Shown piece after piece: positions 28,401-38,300 of a stretch of DNA of 64,000 nt. Source of the stretch: Nitrosospira sp. GTDB taxonomy: Bacteria; Pseudomonadota; Gammaproteobacteria; Burkholderiales; Nitrosomonadaceae. The DNA lies in assembly GCA_013821425.1 (NCBI GenBank), contig JACDGV010000013.1:1-64000 (forward strand), written 5' to 3'. The position numbers were made by a program, and so were the translations under genes. The notes beneath the pieces are model-generated. The model was not told where the DNA came from and made no database searches. It was given only the letters and a program-made list of their open reading frames with translations. Every line of letters starts with the position of its first letter. The first letter of the stretch is position 1.

Positions 28401-30704
28401 CTCGAAAAGCTTCTGGATCTGGTACGGGAATCCACGATCGATGCGCAAGCTAATCAGGACCTGCCGTTCGAACAATTGGTCGAATCGTTGAGACCCGAGC
28501 GAAGTTTAAGTCATAGTCCACTATTTCAGGTAACGATCAATCACCTGGTTACGAATCGTCGCAAGCTCCAGCAACTTCCTGGATTGAAGGTCACCGATTT
28601 ACTGCTCCCTGAGCAGGCCGCTCAGTTCGAGCTGACCCTCGAGACAGTTGAATCACCAGACGGCACCGTACGCGCCAGCTTTATTTATGCCTCGGACCTG
28701 TTTAATCCTTCCACTATAGAACGGCTGGGCCATCACTACGTTGACATGCTTCGCGCGTTAGCAGAACAACCGCGGCAGGCGATCGGAGATGTCCCGCTCC
28801 TGAGCGAACGGGATACAGCGCAACTCAGGAGCTGGGGAGTAAATGAGCCCAGGCCCGCAACGGCACAGTTCGTACACTGGCAGATAGCGGTGCAAGCAGA
28901 GAAATGTCCTGAGGCTACTGCCCTAGTCTTCGGCGATACCGAATTGACGTACGCGGAACTGAATCACCGATCGAACCGGTTGGCGCATCTTCTCATCGGA
29001 TTTGGGGTAAAGCCGGAAACAAAAGTCGGTATTTCAATAGAACGTTCCATCGATATGATCGTCGGTCTCCTAGCCATCCTTAAGGCAGGAGGAGGGTACG
29101 TGCCATTGGATCCTGATTATCCCCGCGAGCGCCTGAACTACATCATGGAAGACAGCGACATTAAGTTGCTGTTGACTGAAAGCCATATCAAGGCGCGCAT
29201 ACCAGATCTTCCCGGTCTCGAAGTGCTGGAACTTGACGCGCTCGATTTGAGCGTCGGCACACACAACAACCCGGAAGTCGCAATCCATAACGAGAATCTG
29301 GCTTACGTCATCTATACCTCTGGATCGACCGGCAGGCCTAAAGGTGTCGCGGTTACGCACGGTCCCCTGGCAATGCATCTGACCGCAATCAAACAAATCT
29401 ACGACGTACGGCCGGGAGATCGAGAGTTAATGTTTTTCTCGATGAATTTCGACGCCGCCGGGGAGCAATGGATTACACCATTATGCGAAGGCGGGACCCT
29501 TGTGCTGTCACCCGCCCGCAGCGTGGCAAGCGATAGCTTTGCCGACCTGATTGCAACGTACGGGATAACAACGTTGCACTTGCCTCCGGCTTATTTGCGT
29601 CTGCTTCTCCCGTTGGTGCGCAAAGACGAATCTTCTGTCCGCACCTGTATAGCAGGCGGCGAAGCGTGGTTTGCGGCAGACCTCGCGGCGACACGGGAGG
29701 CTTTTCCGAACGTTCGCCTTGTCAATGCCTATGGCCCAACTGAAGCGGTTATCACCCCCGCAGCCTGGATAGGCGATGGCAAAACGTATCCCCTTGGAGA
29801 TTATGCCCCAATTGGACGTGCCGTTGGCCAACGAAGCCTGTATGTGCTTGATGACGACCTCAATCTCGTGCCCGCCGGTACGCCAGGTGAGCTTTATGTA
29901 GGAGGGCTGGGCATGGCACGCGGTTATCTTAATCGCCCGGCACTCACTGGTGATCGATTTGTCGCTGACCCTTTCTGCCAGACGGGGGGCCGCCTTTATC
30001 GTACGGGAGACCTGGTGCGTTGGCAGGGTGATGGACAACTGGAATATATGGGCCGCCTCGACCAGCAGATCAAGATTCGCGGTTTCCGCGTTGAACTCGG
30101 CGAGATCGAAGCGCAGTTGCTGGGCCAGGCCGGTGTTCGTGACGCGGTAGTCATAGCAAGCGAGAGCCGCAATGGGGTGCGTTTGATCGCCTACGTGGTT
30201 GCTCACACCGGGGTACTCCTTAGCGCGATGACATTGAAAACAGCGCTAGGCACTGTTCTCCCTGACTATATGCTTCCCAGTGCAACCGTGTTCCTGACGG
30301 CTCTGCCACTCAGCCCCAACGGAAAGGTCGACCGCAACGCTCTGCCTTTACCAGAGCAGTTCAACGAACAGGATTACCATGCGCCCGTGAGCGCGATCGA
30401 AACAATGATTTCCGAGGTCTGGGCAGAAATTCTGGAGGTTCCCCGCGTGGGGCTGAATAGCAATTTTTTCGATCTTGGAGGCCATTCGCTGTTACTAATT
30501 AAGGCCCAAAGCAAGCTGGAAGAGCGTCTGAATACTCGCATTGCCATTATCGATCTTTTTCGTCACACCACCGTGGCCAGCCTGGCGAAATTTCTTGGCG
30601 AGGAACCTTCAGAGAACTTGTCCTTGCCACGCCACCAGGAGCGCGCGCGGCGGCAACGCGGCACTTTTATTCAACGGAAGCATGGAGCAGGGAGGACGAA
30701 TTGA
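25419..30704 (+). CDS. NRPS with fatty acyl-AMP ligase starter (FAAL-ACP-C-A-PCP)
   Basis: About 1761 residues from the ATG at 25419 (AAAAGGG lies 5 bases upstream). Domains by base position are FAAL (to about 27120, A3 motif near 25950, Tyr-His-Asp-Leu-Gly-Leu-Ile), ACP (27190-27410, Gly-Gly-Asn-Ser), C (27480-28800, His-His-Val-Ile-Ser-Asp-Gly near 27885), A (28880-30330) and PCP (30390-30600, Gly-Gly-His-Ser). The FAAL activates a fatty acid directly, so the product starts with an acyl tail as in lipopeptide siderophores. Pocket residues of A read D-A-E-H-I-G-A-I-T. Glu at position 239 suggests a basic substrate, Arg-like by resemblance to pyoverdine codes recalled from memory. Its stop overlaps the next start (TGATG). 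Confidence 0.93.
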   Translation: MTPRVISHRTYPVNMVAHLRTLAVERPGDTALIAVHQAGDDAVERKFDYGQLDLQVRALAAALQERFAAGERALLLLDNDEHYVVGFFACLYAGLIAVPVFPPEAVRERHLARLLAIAADAEARCILTTTEMMPLIGRAAVEQFSCATVVAVDAVNPDEASAWREYMPKNQDIAFLQYTSGSTSTPKGVMVSHDNLMVNARAFEQSMSISAEDTFVSWLPLYHDLGLIGGLLQPIHRGIPAVLMKPRFFIERPVRWLEAISRHRATVSGAPNFAFQLCVERVRNAQLQELDLSSWRVAFCGAEPVRHGTMSAFIERFAHVGLEAGAIYPCYGLAEATLLITGGTRGDGMEAHRFSAKMLAQGRAEVAEQGTSVVACGAPVPEHTVRIVEPETLAQLTDGKVGEIWIGGPSLTRGYWRRSRETAATFVTHDNRRWLRTGDLGFIYGGQVYIAGRHKDLIIIRGQNVYPEDLEQAVEEEVEAARKGRVAAFPVETEMGEGVGIAVEISRGMQKLIAVEALVRALSEAVSVSCHEALSVVVLLNPGALPKTSSGKLQRGACRQGWRERTLDAYAIYEYGRFVLGGSTQPLQASIDETEMALISIWETVLNRHGLGREDHFFASGGNSLAAVQAAARTADHWHIDFSVRSLFENPRLHECATEIKRLVSTGVSPRGASISILPTGSRTHPADSLPLSFGQQRLWFLWQLEPTSTAYHIKHALRVSGPIDMQALRASFEDLIRRHESLRTIFRSGADGSAEQVIQPVVQFGISYIDLRETVMQEGEARAAEEADRFVSVPFDLTKGPLLRVASIVLAEDEHILVIAMHHVISDGTSMQIMFDELATGYVAHVQGEPVRQDKLPIRYSDYAAWQRKWLGAGGKDRQLSYWRDYLGNEDTVLTLPTDRPRQPIANYQAARYAFDLPPDVLSGLRDLAQGRGATLFMTLLAGFQALLYRYTGQPDIRVGVPVANRNRVETAGLIGFFVNTQVLRSLLHGRLELEKLLDLVRESTIDAQANQDLPFEQLVESLRPERSLSHSPLFQVTINHLVTNRRKLQQLPGLKVTDLLLPEQAAQFELTLETVESPDGTVRASFIYASDLFNPSTIERLGHHYVDMLRALAEQPRQAIGDVPLLSERDTAQLRSWGVNEPRPATAQFVHWQIAVQAEKCPEATALVFGDTELTYAELNHRSNRLAHLLIGFGVKPETKVGISIERSIDMIVGLLAILKAGGGYVPLDPDYPRERLNYIMEDSDIKLLLTESHIKARIPDLPGLEVLELDALDLSVGTHNNPEVAIHNENLAYVIYTSGSTGRPKGVAVTHGPLAMHLTAIKQIYDVRPGDRELMFFSMNFDAAGEQWITPLCEGGTLVLSPARSVASDSFADLIATYGITTLHLPPAYLRLLLPLVRKDESSVRTCIAGGEAWFAADLAATREAFPNVRLVNAYGPTEAVITPAAWIGDGKTYPLGDYAPIGRAVGQRSLYVLDDDLNLVPAGTPGELYVGGLGMARGYLNRPALTGDRFVADPFCQTGGRLYRTGDLVRWQGDGQLEYMGRLDQQIKIRGFRVELGEIEAQLLGQAGVRDAVVIASESRNGVRLIAYVVAHTGVLLSAMTLKTALGTVLPDYMLPSATVFLTALPLSPNGKVDRNALPLPEQFNEQDYHAPVSAIETMISEVWAEILEVPRVGLNSNFFDLGGHSLLLIKAQSKLEERLNTRIAIIDLFRHTTVASLAKFLGEEPSENLSLPRHQERARRQRGTFIQRKHGAGRTN

Positions 30705-33700
30705 TGGACCATTCAGAAGAGTTGTCGGAGAGACCCGAGGTCGATATCGCGATTATCGGTATGGCAGGCCGATTTCCGGGGGCCGACGATGTCGAGACTT
30801 TCTGGCGTAATTTGCGGGATGGCGTGGAGTCGGTTACTTTCTTCACTGATGAAGAATTGGCAGCGCGTGGAGTTCGAGCGAAGGTGCTGGAAGATCCACA
30901 CTACGTAAAAGCCAGCGCTAGGCTGGACGGAGTGGATCTCTTCGATGCCCCGTTTTTCGGTTATACGCCACGCGAGGCGGCCGAGACAGATCCACAGCAC
31001 CGGCTCTTCCTGGAAGTGGCCTGGCAGGCCCTGGAAGATGCAGGCTATGACGCCTCAACTTACGGTGACCCGATTGGCGTGTACGCTGGTTGCGGAGTAA
31101 ACACCTATTTATTGCTGAATCTGTTTTCAAATGGACGCTTCTCGGACATGCAGGATATCTCCTCCCTGCAAAGCTTGATGAATGGCAATAATAAGGATTC
31201 GATGACGACTACTGTTTCCTACAAGCTCAATCTCAGGGGACCTGGTATTACCATTCAGACCGCCTGCTCGACCTCCCTCGCGGCGGTACACATGGCCAGC
31301 CGTGGGCTGCTCAATCACGAGGCGGATATGGCAATTGCAGGCGGTGTCTGGGTCAATCAATTGCACGATGACGGTTATCGTTACCAGCCAGGAGCAATTC
31401 TTTCACCTGATGGTCACTGCCGCGCCTTTGATGCAAAGGCCGCGGGTACTGTTATCGGAAGCGGCGTCGGGGTCGTGGTGTTGAAACGGCTCGCAGATGC
31501 CCTGGCCGATGGTGACACTGTTCATGCGGTGATTAAAGGTTCGGCTATTAACAACGACGGTTCAGCCAAAATAGGTTATACCGCCCCCAGCGTCGCAGGG
31601 CAGGCCGAAGTGATCCTCGCGGCGCAAGCCAATGCGGACGTGCCGGCGGATACGATCAGTTATATCGAAGCGCATGGCACTGGGACTACCATCGGTGACC
31701 CTATCGAGGTTGCGGCGTTGACCCAAGCGTTTCGCGAAAGTACTCAGCGGCGTGAATTTTGCGGGATCGGTTCGGTCAAGACCAACGTTGGCCATCTGGA
31801 CGCAGCAGCAGGGGTTGCGGGGTTGATCAAAACCGTGCTGGCGCTGAAGCATAGGCTTCTGCCGCCCAGCCTGAATTTTGAGCAAGCTAATCCCGAGATC
31901 GATTTTTCTTCGAGCCCGTTTTATGTCAACACGATCAGCAGGGCCTGGCCCGACGGCTCGACACCTCGTCGCGCAGGGGTGAGCTCCTTTGGGATCGGCG
32001 GCACAAACGTTCATGTGGTTATAGAAGAACCCCCGTTGGCGGTATCCTCCGGGCCATCCCGGAACTGCCAGATACTTACACTTTCCGCGCGCAGCAGAAA
32101 GGCGCTGGACACGATGGCTGTCCGTTTGCACGACAGGTTAACAGCGCATCCCGAGTTACCGCTCGCCGATGTTGCCTACACGCTCCAAACCGGCAGAAAA
32201 GGTTTCGCCCACCGCGCTATCGCACTTTGCCATGACGGTAACGATGCGCTCAGCCTTTTAGAGAATCAGGAGTCGCCCCGCTTCCTCACTGGGCAGGTAA
32301 TGCTCGAAAAGCGTGCGGTAGCTTTTCTTTTCCCAGGTCAGGGAGCCCAGTATGTCAATATGGCTCGGGATCTATACCACGACGAGCCCGTTTTCCGCCG
32401 GGAAGTCGACCGCTGTGTGGATTTGCTGAAGCCGTATCTTGATTTCGATTTGCTGGCGCTGCTGTATCCCGGTTCAGACAAGGCTGATGAGGCTGAGTTG
32501 TCGGCACGGGTCGCACAAACCGAAGTGACGCAGCCAGCACTCTTTATCGTGGAATATGCATTGGCCCGGTTGTGGATGTCATGGGGCATCATCCCCACGG
32601 CAATGATAGGGCATAGTGTCGGAGAGTACGTGGCCGCTTGCCTGGCAGAAGTGTTCTCTTTAGAAGACGCACTGCGTCTGGTTACGATGCGGGCACGCCT
32701 GTTACAGCGCATGGAAACCGGAGCGATGCTCTCGGTCATGCTGCCGGAAGCGGAAATCACGCCTTATTTGAATGTAAATTGTGATCTAGCAGCCGTCAAT
32801 GGGCCAGAGCTTTGCGTTCTGTCCGGCTCGTCGGAGGCGATTGAAACGGTCGAAACCGATCTCCGGAATAAAGGGATTGTTACCCGCAGGCTGCATGTTT
32901 CTCATGCGTTTCATTCCGCCATGGTAGAGCCGATGTTGCCTGTTTTTGTGGAGATGGTGGCGAAGACCGAGCTGCGTCATCCGAAAATTCCCTTTCTGTC
33001 GAATGTCAGTGGCGACTGGATAACGGCGCAAGAAACGACCGACCCCAATTATTGGGGACGGCATATGCGCCAGACTGTACGTTTTGGCGATGGCTTGCGC
33101 GAGCTGCTGAGTAATCCTGCCCGGATTCTGCTGGAGGTGGGGCCCGGTGAAACGTTGACTACGATCGCAAAGCGGCATCGCGAAACAAAACCGGAACACC
33201 TTGTTCTTTCCTCTTTACCCCACCCGCCCCAAGCTCATCTTTCTTCGAATCATTTTTACCTTTGTCTGGGCAAACTATGGTTAAGCGGGCTGCCCATTGA
33301 CTGGAAAACTTTCTACGCCGGTGAGCGGCGCCACCGCGTGCCATTGCCGACTTACCCGTTCGAACGTCAGTCATACTGGGTCAAGCCCGAAGCCCATAGC
33401 AATGAAGCCCCGACCAAAGGTGCAAATAACGCCGGATGGCACCTGGAGGGGAGGAATCGATCAGACGCCCGCTCGCTCGACCACTGGTTTTATGCTCCCT
33501 CATGGCGACGTGCTGAAAGCGCTGTCCCGCACTGCTTGCTCGCCAAGCGCACCGGGTCCCTGGTAATTTTCAAGGATGAGCACCACCTTGGCAGCGCGCT
33601 GATCACGCATTTGTTAACCCATGGAATCGAGCCCGTAGTGGTTTCCGCCGGGTCCAACTTTCAGCGGCAGAACAAGGATCACTACACGGTTCGCCCCGGG

Positions 33701-35311
33701 CAACGACAAGACTACGATCTGCTGCTGCGCAACATGCGCGATGATGGCAGGACCATCAGCCATATTTTTCATCTCTGGAGCATGACTACGGAGAGCGAGG
33801 TGCGGTCTCAAGTTGAAAGTTTGGCGAAAAACTTCTTTAGCTTGTTCTATTTCGCGCAAGCTCTGGAGAGCGTTAAAGGGCTTATTCCTGCTGGTGCGAA
33901 GGTCGAAGTTACGGTTATCACCAACCAGTTGGAGGATGTAACTGGCAGCGAACAACTTAGTCCGGAAAAAGCATTCTTGCTTGGACCTTGCAAAGTCATT
34001 CCGCAAGAATATTCCTATCTGACGTGCCGCCTCGTCGATGTCGAATTGCAGATAGTCGACCGGAGCGCAAAGACGCGGCTCGTCGGGCAGATTCTAGCCG
34101 AAGCTCAAGCGGCTTCTGCCGCATCCATTGTTGCCTATCGAGGACCGCATCGCTGGATTCAGACCTTCGAGCCCATCCAGTGCCTGCCTGCCACACGAGA
34201 TTGTCTCAGGCCGAGCGGAGTTTACTTCATTACCGGCGGGCTGGGCGGAATCGGGCTGACGCTGGCCGAACATTTTGCCCGGACCCGGAAGGCAAAACTG
34301 GTGCTACTGGGCCGTTCTCCCATCCCATCGCGGGAACACTGGCCAAAGGTACTGTCAACAATGGATAACGCGGATCCGGCCCGGTGCAAGATAGAGAAGG
34401 TGATGCAGCTGGAAACGTTTGGTGCAGAGGTGCTCGTATTGCAGGCGGATGTAGCGAACCAGGCGGAGCTGAAAGCAGCCGTTGCTCAGACACACCAGCG
34501 CTTCGGCGCCATTCACGGCGTTATTCATTCAGCGGGCGAAGTCGGCAGCGGGCTGATTTCGGCGAAAACAGACGATATGGTTACAAGGGTATTTGCTCCC
34601 AAGCTACAGGGAACGCATGCATTGCAGGCCGTATTCAAGGGCGAACAGCTGGATTTCATGATTCTGTGTTCATCGCTAGCGTCGATAGCAGGGGGCCTCA
34701 GCAAAGTCGATTATTGCGCAGCCAATGCCTATCTTGACGCGGTCGCCCGCGCTGCTTATCGCGAATCGACATTTCCAGTGATCTCTGTCAACTGGGACAG
34801 CTGGAGGGAAGTCGGGATGGCGGCAAATATGGCGATGCCGGATGGAGTAGGAATTGCCCCGAACGAGGGGATAGAGGCTTTCGAGCGCATCGTGAACAGT
34901 GGGGCAAGGCCCCAGGTGATCGTGTCCACCCTCGATTTGAACGCCCGGCTCAGCCAAACTCAGGAAGACCTGGTTGCCCAGCCTTTTGCATTCGCTGGCA
35001 CAAAAAAGCAGGCGGAGGAGCGGAGATATCCCAGGCCGGCATTGCAGACCATGTTTATTTCTCCCGACAGCGAACTGGAGAAAAGTATTGCCGAAATCTG
35101 GCAGAGCCTGCTCGGAATGGACGCCATTGGCACCGATGACAATTTGTTTGAACTTGGCGGCGATTCCTTGCTGGGTATACAACTGCTTTCCCGGGTTAGG
35201 GCGGCTTTTGGGGTTGACATGCACCCCGCGGATTTCTTCAGGTCTCCCACCATTGCAGGCCTGGCTGAGCTGGTTGAAACAAAACTGCTTGACGAGATTG
35301 AGTGCTCATGA
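30704..35311 (+). CDS. Type I polyketide synthase module (KS-AT-KR-ACP)
   Basis: About 1535 residues. The KS (30740-32030) has active Cys in Thr-Ala-Cys-Ser-Thr-Ser, and His in Glu-Ala-His-Gly-Thr-Gly-Thr and Asn-Val-Gly-His-Leu-Asp. The AT (32325-33190) has Gly-His-Ser-Val-Gly-Glu and His-Ala-Phe-His, the latter typical of malonyl-CoA choice. A KR (34215-34780) has Gly-Gly-Leu-Gly-Gly-Ile-Gly, Ser and Tyr-Cys-Ala-Ala-Asn. The ACP (35080-35290) has Gly-Gly-Asp-Ser. There is no DH or ER, so it should add one C2 unit with a beta-hydroxyl to the residue loaded by the preceding NRPS. The ATG at 30704 overlaps the upstream stop. Confidence 0.93.
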   Translation: MDHSEELSERPEVDIAIIGMAGRFPGADDVETFWRNLRDGVESVTFFTDEELAARGVRAKVLEDPHYVKASARLDGVDLFDAPFFGYTPREAAETDPQHRLFLEVAWQALEDAGYDASTYGDPIGVYAGCGVNTYLLLNLFSNGRFSDMQDISSLQSLMNGNNKDSMTTTVSYKLNLRGPGITIQTACSTSLAAVHMASRGLLNHEADMAIAGGVWVNQLHDDGYRYQPGAILSPDGHCRAFDAKAAGTVIGSGVGVVVLKRLADALADGDTVHAVIKGSAINNDGSAKIGYTAPSVAGQAEVILAAQANADVPADTISYIEAHGTGTTIGDPIEVAALTQAFRESTQRREFCGIGSVKTNVGHLDAAAGVAGLIKTVLALKHRLLPPSLNFEQANPEIDFSSSPFYVNTISRAWPDGSTPRRAGVSSFGIGGTNVHVVIEEPPLAVSSGPSRNCQILTLSARSRKALDTMAVRLHDRLTAHPELPLADVAYTLQTGRKGFAHRAIALCHDGNDALSLLENQESPRFLTGQVMLEKRAVAFLFPGQGAQYVNMARDLYHDEPVFRREVDRCVDLLKPYLDFDLLALLYPGSDKADEAELSARVAQTEVTQPALFIVEYALARLWMSWGIIPTAMIGHSVGEYVAACLAEVFSLEDALRLVTMRARLLQRMETGAMLSVMLPEAEITPYLNVNCDLAAVNGPELCVLSGSSEAIETVETDLRNKGIVTRRLHVSHAFHSAMVEPMLPVFVEMVAKTELRHPKIPFLSNVSGDWITAQETTDPNYWGRHMRQTVRFGDGLRELLSNPARILLEVGPGETLTTIAKRHRETKPEHLVLSSLPHPPQAHLSSNHFYLCLGKLWLSGLPIDWKTFYAGERRHRVPLPTYPFERQSYWVKPEAHSNEAPTKGANNAGWHLEGRNRSDARSLDHWFYAPSWRRAESAVPHCLLAKRTGSLVIFKDEHHLGSALITHLLTHGIEPVVVSAGSNFQRQNKDHYTVRPGQRQDYDLLLRNMRDDGRTISHIFHLWSMTTESEVRSQVESLAKNFFSLFYFAQALESVKGLIPAGAKVEVTVITNQLEDVTGSEQLSPEKAFLLGPCKVIPQEYSYLTCRLVDVELQIVDRSAKTRLVGQILAEAQAASAASIVAYRGPHRWIQTFEPIQCLPATRDCLRPSGVYFITGGLGGIGLTLAEHFARTRKAKLVLLGRSPIPSREHWPKVLSTMDNADPARCKIEKVMQLETFGAEVLVLQADVANQAELKAAVAQTHQRFGAIHGVIHSAGEVGSGLISAKTDDMVTRVFAPKLQGTHALQAVFKGEQLDFMILCSSLASIAGGLSKVDYCAANAYLDAVARAAYRESTFPVISVNWDSWREVGMAANMAMPDGVGIAPNEGIEAFERIVNSGARPQVIVSTLDLNARLSQTQEDLVAQPFAFAGTKKQAEERRYPRPALQTMFISPDSELEKSIAEIWQSLLGMDAIGTDDNLFELGGDSLLGIQLLSRVRAAFGVDMHPADFFRSPTIAGLAELVETKLLDEIECS

Positions 35312-35387
35312 TTGATCAGTTTGCGGTGCTGGGGAAGGGTATAGAGGCCGGCGATATCTCGTGGGCTCGCTGCACACGCCGTTTATC

Positions 35388-38300
35388 ATGAATAGTAGCG
35401 ACCTTGCGCAAAGGCGTGCACGCCTGACCCCTGAACAACGTGCCAGGCTGGCGCAGCGCGTGGCGCGTGTGGACACACCGGCTCAGGCTGAGTCGGCCAT
35501 TTCGCGCCGGGAAGCCTCGGAGCCGGTGCCACTTTCCTACGCGCAGCAGCGGCACTGGTTTTTATGGCAGCTGGAGCCGTTGAGCACGGCGTATCACCTG
35601 AGTGGCGGGTTGCGGTTGGTTGGCAAGCTGGATATGGAGGCCTTGGGTTGGAGTTTCCAGTCGCTGGTAGAGCGCCATGAATCGCTACGCACGGTTTTCC
35701 GGGCCGATGCGGATGGGCTGCCGGAGCAGATCATTGAAGCTGAACCGAAGCTCGATATTCCGATAATTGACTTATCTGGCCTGGCGGCTGGGCAACGGAC
35801 AGCACGTGCGCACGAAGAAGCCAGCCGGATAAGCGTCACGCCTTTTGATCTCACGCAAGGTCCGCTGCTGCGGATTGTCCTCGTCCGGATATCAATGGAA
35901 GAGCATCTCCTCGTGGTGGTGATGCACCACATCATATCGGATGCCTGGTCAAACCGCATTGTCATTGACGAATTTGCCGCCCAGTACCGCGCACGGATAC
36001 AAGGACAGGAACTTTCTCTTCCATCGCTCCCGATCCAGTATGCCGATTATGCAATATGGCAGCGCAACTGGCTGGAAGCGGGAGAAAAAGAGCGCCAGCT
36101 GACTTACTGGCGCAGTCAATTAGGGGAAGAACATCCGATATTGCAGCTCCCCACCGATCATCCCAGGCCATCCACTGCCAACTATCGCGCGGCACGCCAT
36201 ACTTTCGCGTTACCCGCCGCGCTGGTTGCGCGCTTGCAGCGCCAGGCGCAGAGCGAGGGAGCGACCCTCTTCATGGCGCTGCTGGCGGGTTTCCAGGCTC
36301 TTCTGCAACGTTATACCGGGCAGCACGATATCCGTGTCGGCGTTCCGATTGCCAACCGCCATCGGGTGGAAATAGAGAACATAGTCGGTTTCTTCGTGAA
36401 TACCCAGGTATTGCGCAACCGCATTGATGGCCGCATGCCCCTCAAGGTTATTCTTGATCAGGCCCGTGAAGCGGCGCTTGGTGCCCAGACCCATCAGGAT
36501 CTGCCATTCGAGCAACTGGTTGAAGCACTGCAACCTGAACGCAATCTGAATCAGAACCCGCTCTTTCAGGTCATGTACAACCACCTGCGCGAAGACTATC
36601 GCGCGCTGGAGCAGTTGCCCGGACTCGTGGTGGAAAACCATGAACTGAGTGAGCAGACGGCCCAGTTCGAATTGACGCTGGACACCGTTGAGCAGCCGGA
36701 CGGGCGGCTTGAGGCCACCTTCACCTATGCCGGCGAACTGTTTGAGCCAACCACCATCAGGCGGCTGGGCGGGCATTACCTTCATCTTCTCCAGCAACTG
36801 GCTGAGTACCCGGAACGCAGCCTGGGCGATATTGACATATTAAGTGAAGGCGAGCGGGCTCAGGTTAGGGCATGGGGTGTTAATGAGAGGCGCTATCCAA
36901 ATGCCGAGCCTGTGCATTGCCTGATCGAGCGGCAGGTTGAGGCGCGGCCGGAGGCGGTGGCGTTGATCTTTGGCGATACTAAGCTAAGCTATGCCGAGTT
37001 GAACCGGCGAGCGAACCGGTTGGCGCATCGGCTGATTGGGCTAGGCGTTGAGCCCGAGACCAGGGTAGGCATTGCGGTTGAGCGCTCCATCGACATGATT
37101 GTTGGCCTGCTGGCGGTTCTCAAGGCTGGTGGGGCATATGTTCCGCTGGACCCGGAGTATCCGCGGGAGCGCCTGAAATACATGGCGGCAGACAGCGCAA
37201 TTTCGCTGCTGCTGACGCAAAGCCAGATTAGGGGGCGCATTCCGAACCCTGCAGCATGCGAAGTGCTGGAACTGGACAGGCTTGATCTGGCTGGCGAGCC
37301 CGAATCCAACCCTGCCGTATCACTGCATGGCGATAATCTCGCCTATGTCATCTATACCTCCGGCTCCACCGGCAAACCCAAGGGCGTGGGCTTGCCTCAT
37401 CATGCCCTCGTCGAACATGCTCAAGTAGCGATCGGCTTCTTTGGCCTGAGTCCGATGGATCGCATGTTGCAATTTTCCACCATCAACTTTGACGGGTTTA
37501 TCGAACAGCTTTTCCCGCCACTATGCGCGGGGGCAGCTATCGTCTTGCGCGGCCCCATGTTATGGGACAGCGATACTTTCTATCGTGAACTCATCGATAA
37601 GCAGATAACCGTAGCCGATCTGACCACGGCGTACTGGTTTCTACTGGCGCAGGACTTTGCCAGGCATGGCCCACGTGACTATGGGGTGTTACGTCAGGTG
37701 CACGCCGGCGGCGAAGCGATGTCGCCAGAGGGCCTCAAAGCGTGGTGTGACGCTGGATTGGCGGACGTCACCCTGTTGAATACCTACGGGCCAACCGAGG
37801 CGACGGTGACAGCCACCGCTTCGGACTGCAGCCGAGGCTCATCCGCTAATAATACGGGACCTGTTCAAGTGGCTATTGGCAGGCCGCTTGCCGGGCGCAA
37901 TATTTATTTGCTGGATTCCAATCTCACGCCCGTTCCACCCGGAATTCCAGGCGAGCTATGCATTGGAGGAGATCTGCTCGCCCGCGGCTATCTCAACCGG
38001 GGGGATTTGACCGCAGAGCGTTTCGTGGCCGATCCTTTCGATGAGGGGGGAGGGCGCCTGTACCGGACGGGGGATTTGGCGAGATGGCGGGCGGATGGGC
38101 AGATCGAGTATCTGGGTCGCCTTGACCATCAGGTCAAGGTGCGGGGTTTTCGTATAGAACTAGGCGAGATCGAAGCGCAACTGCTTGTGCAGCCCGCGGT
38201 GCGGGAAGCGGTGGTCGTTGCCGGCGAAGGGCCGGGCGCAACAGGAGGGAAGCGGCTGGTAGGTTATGTCTCCCTGCATTCATGCGCAAGCGCGGACACT

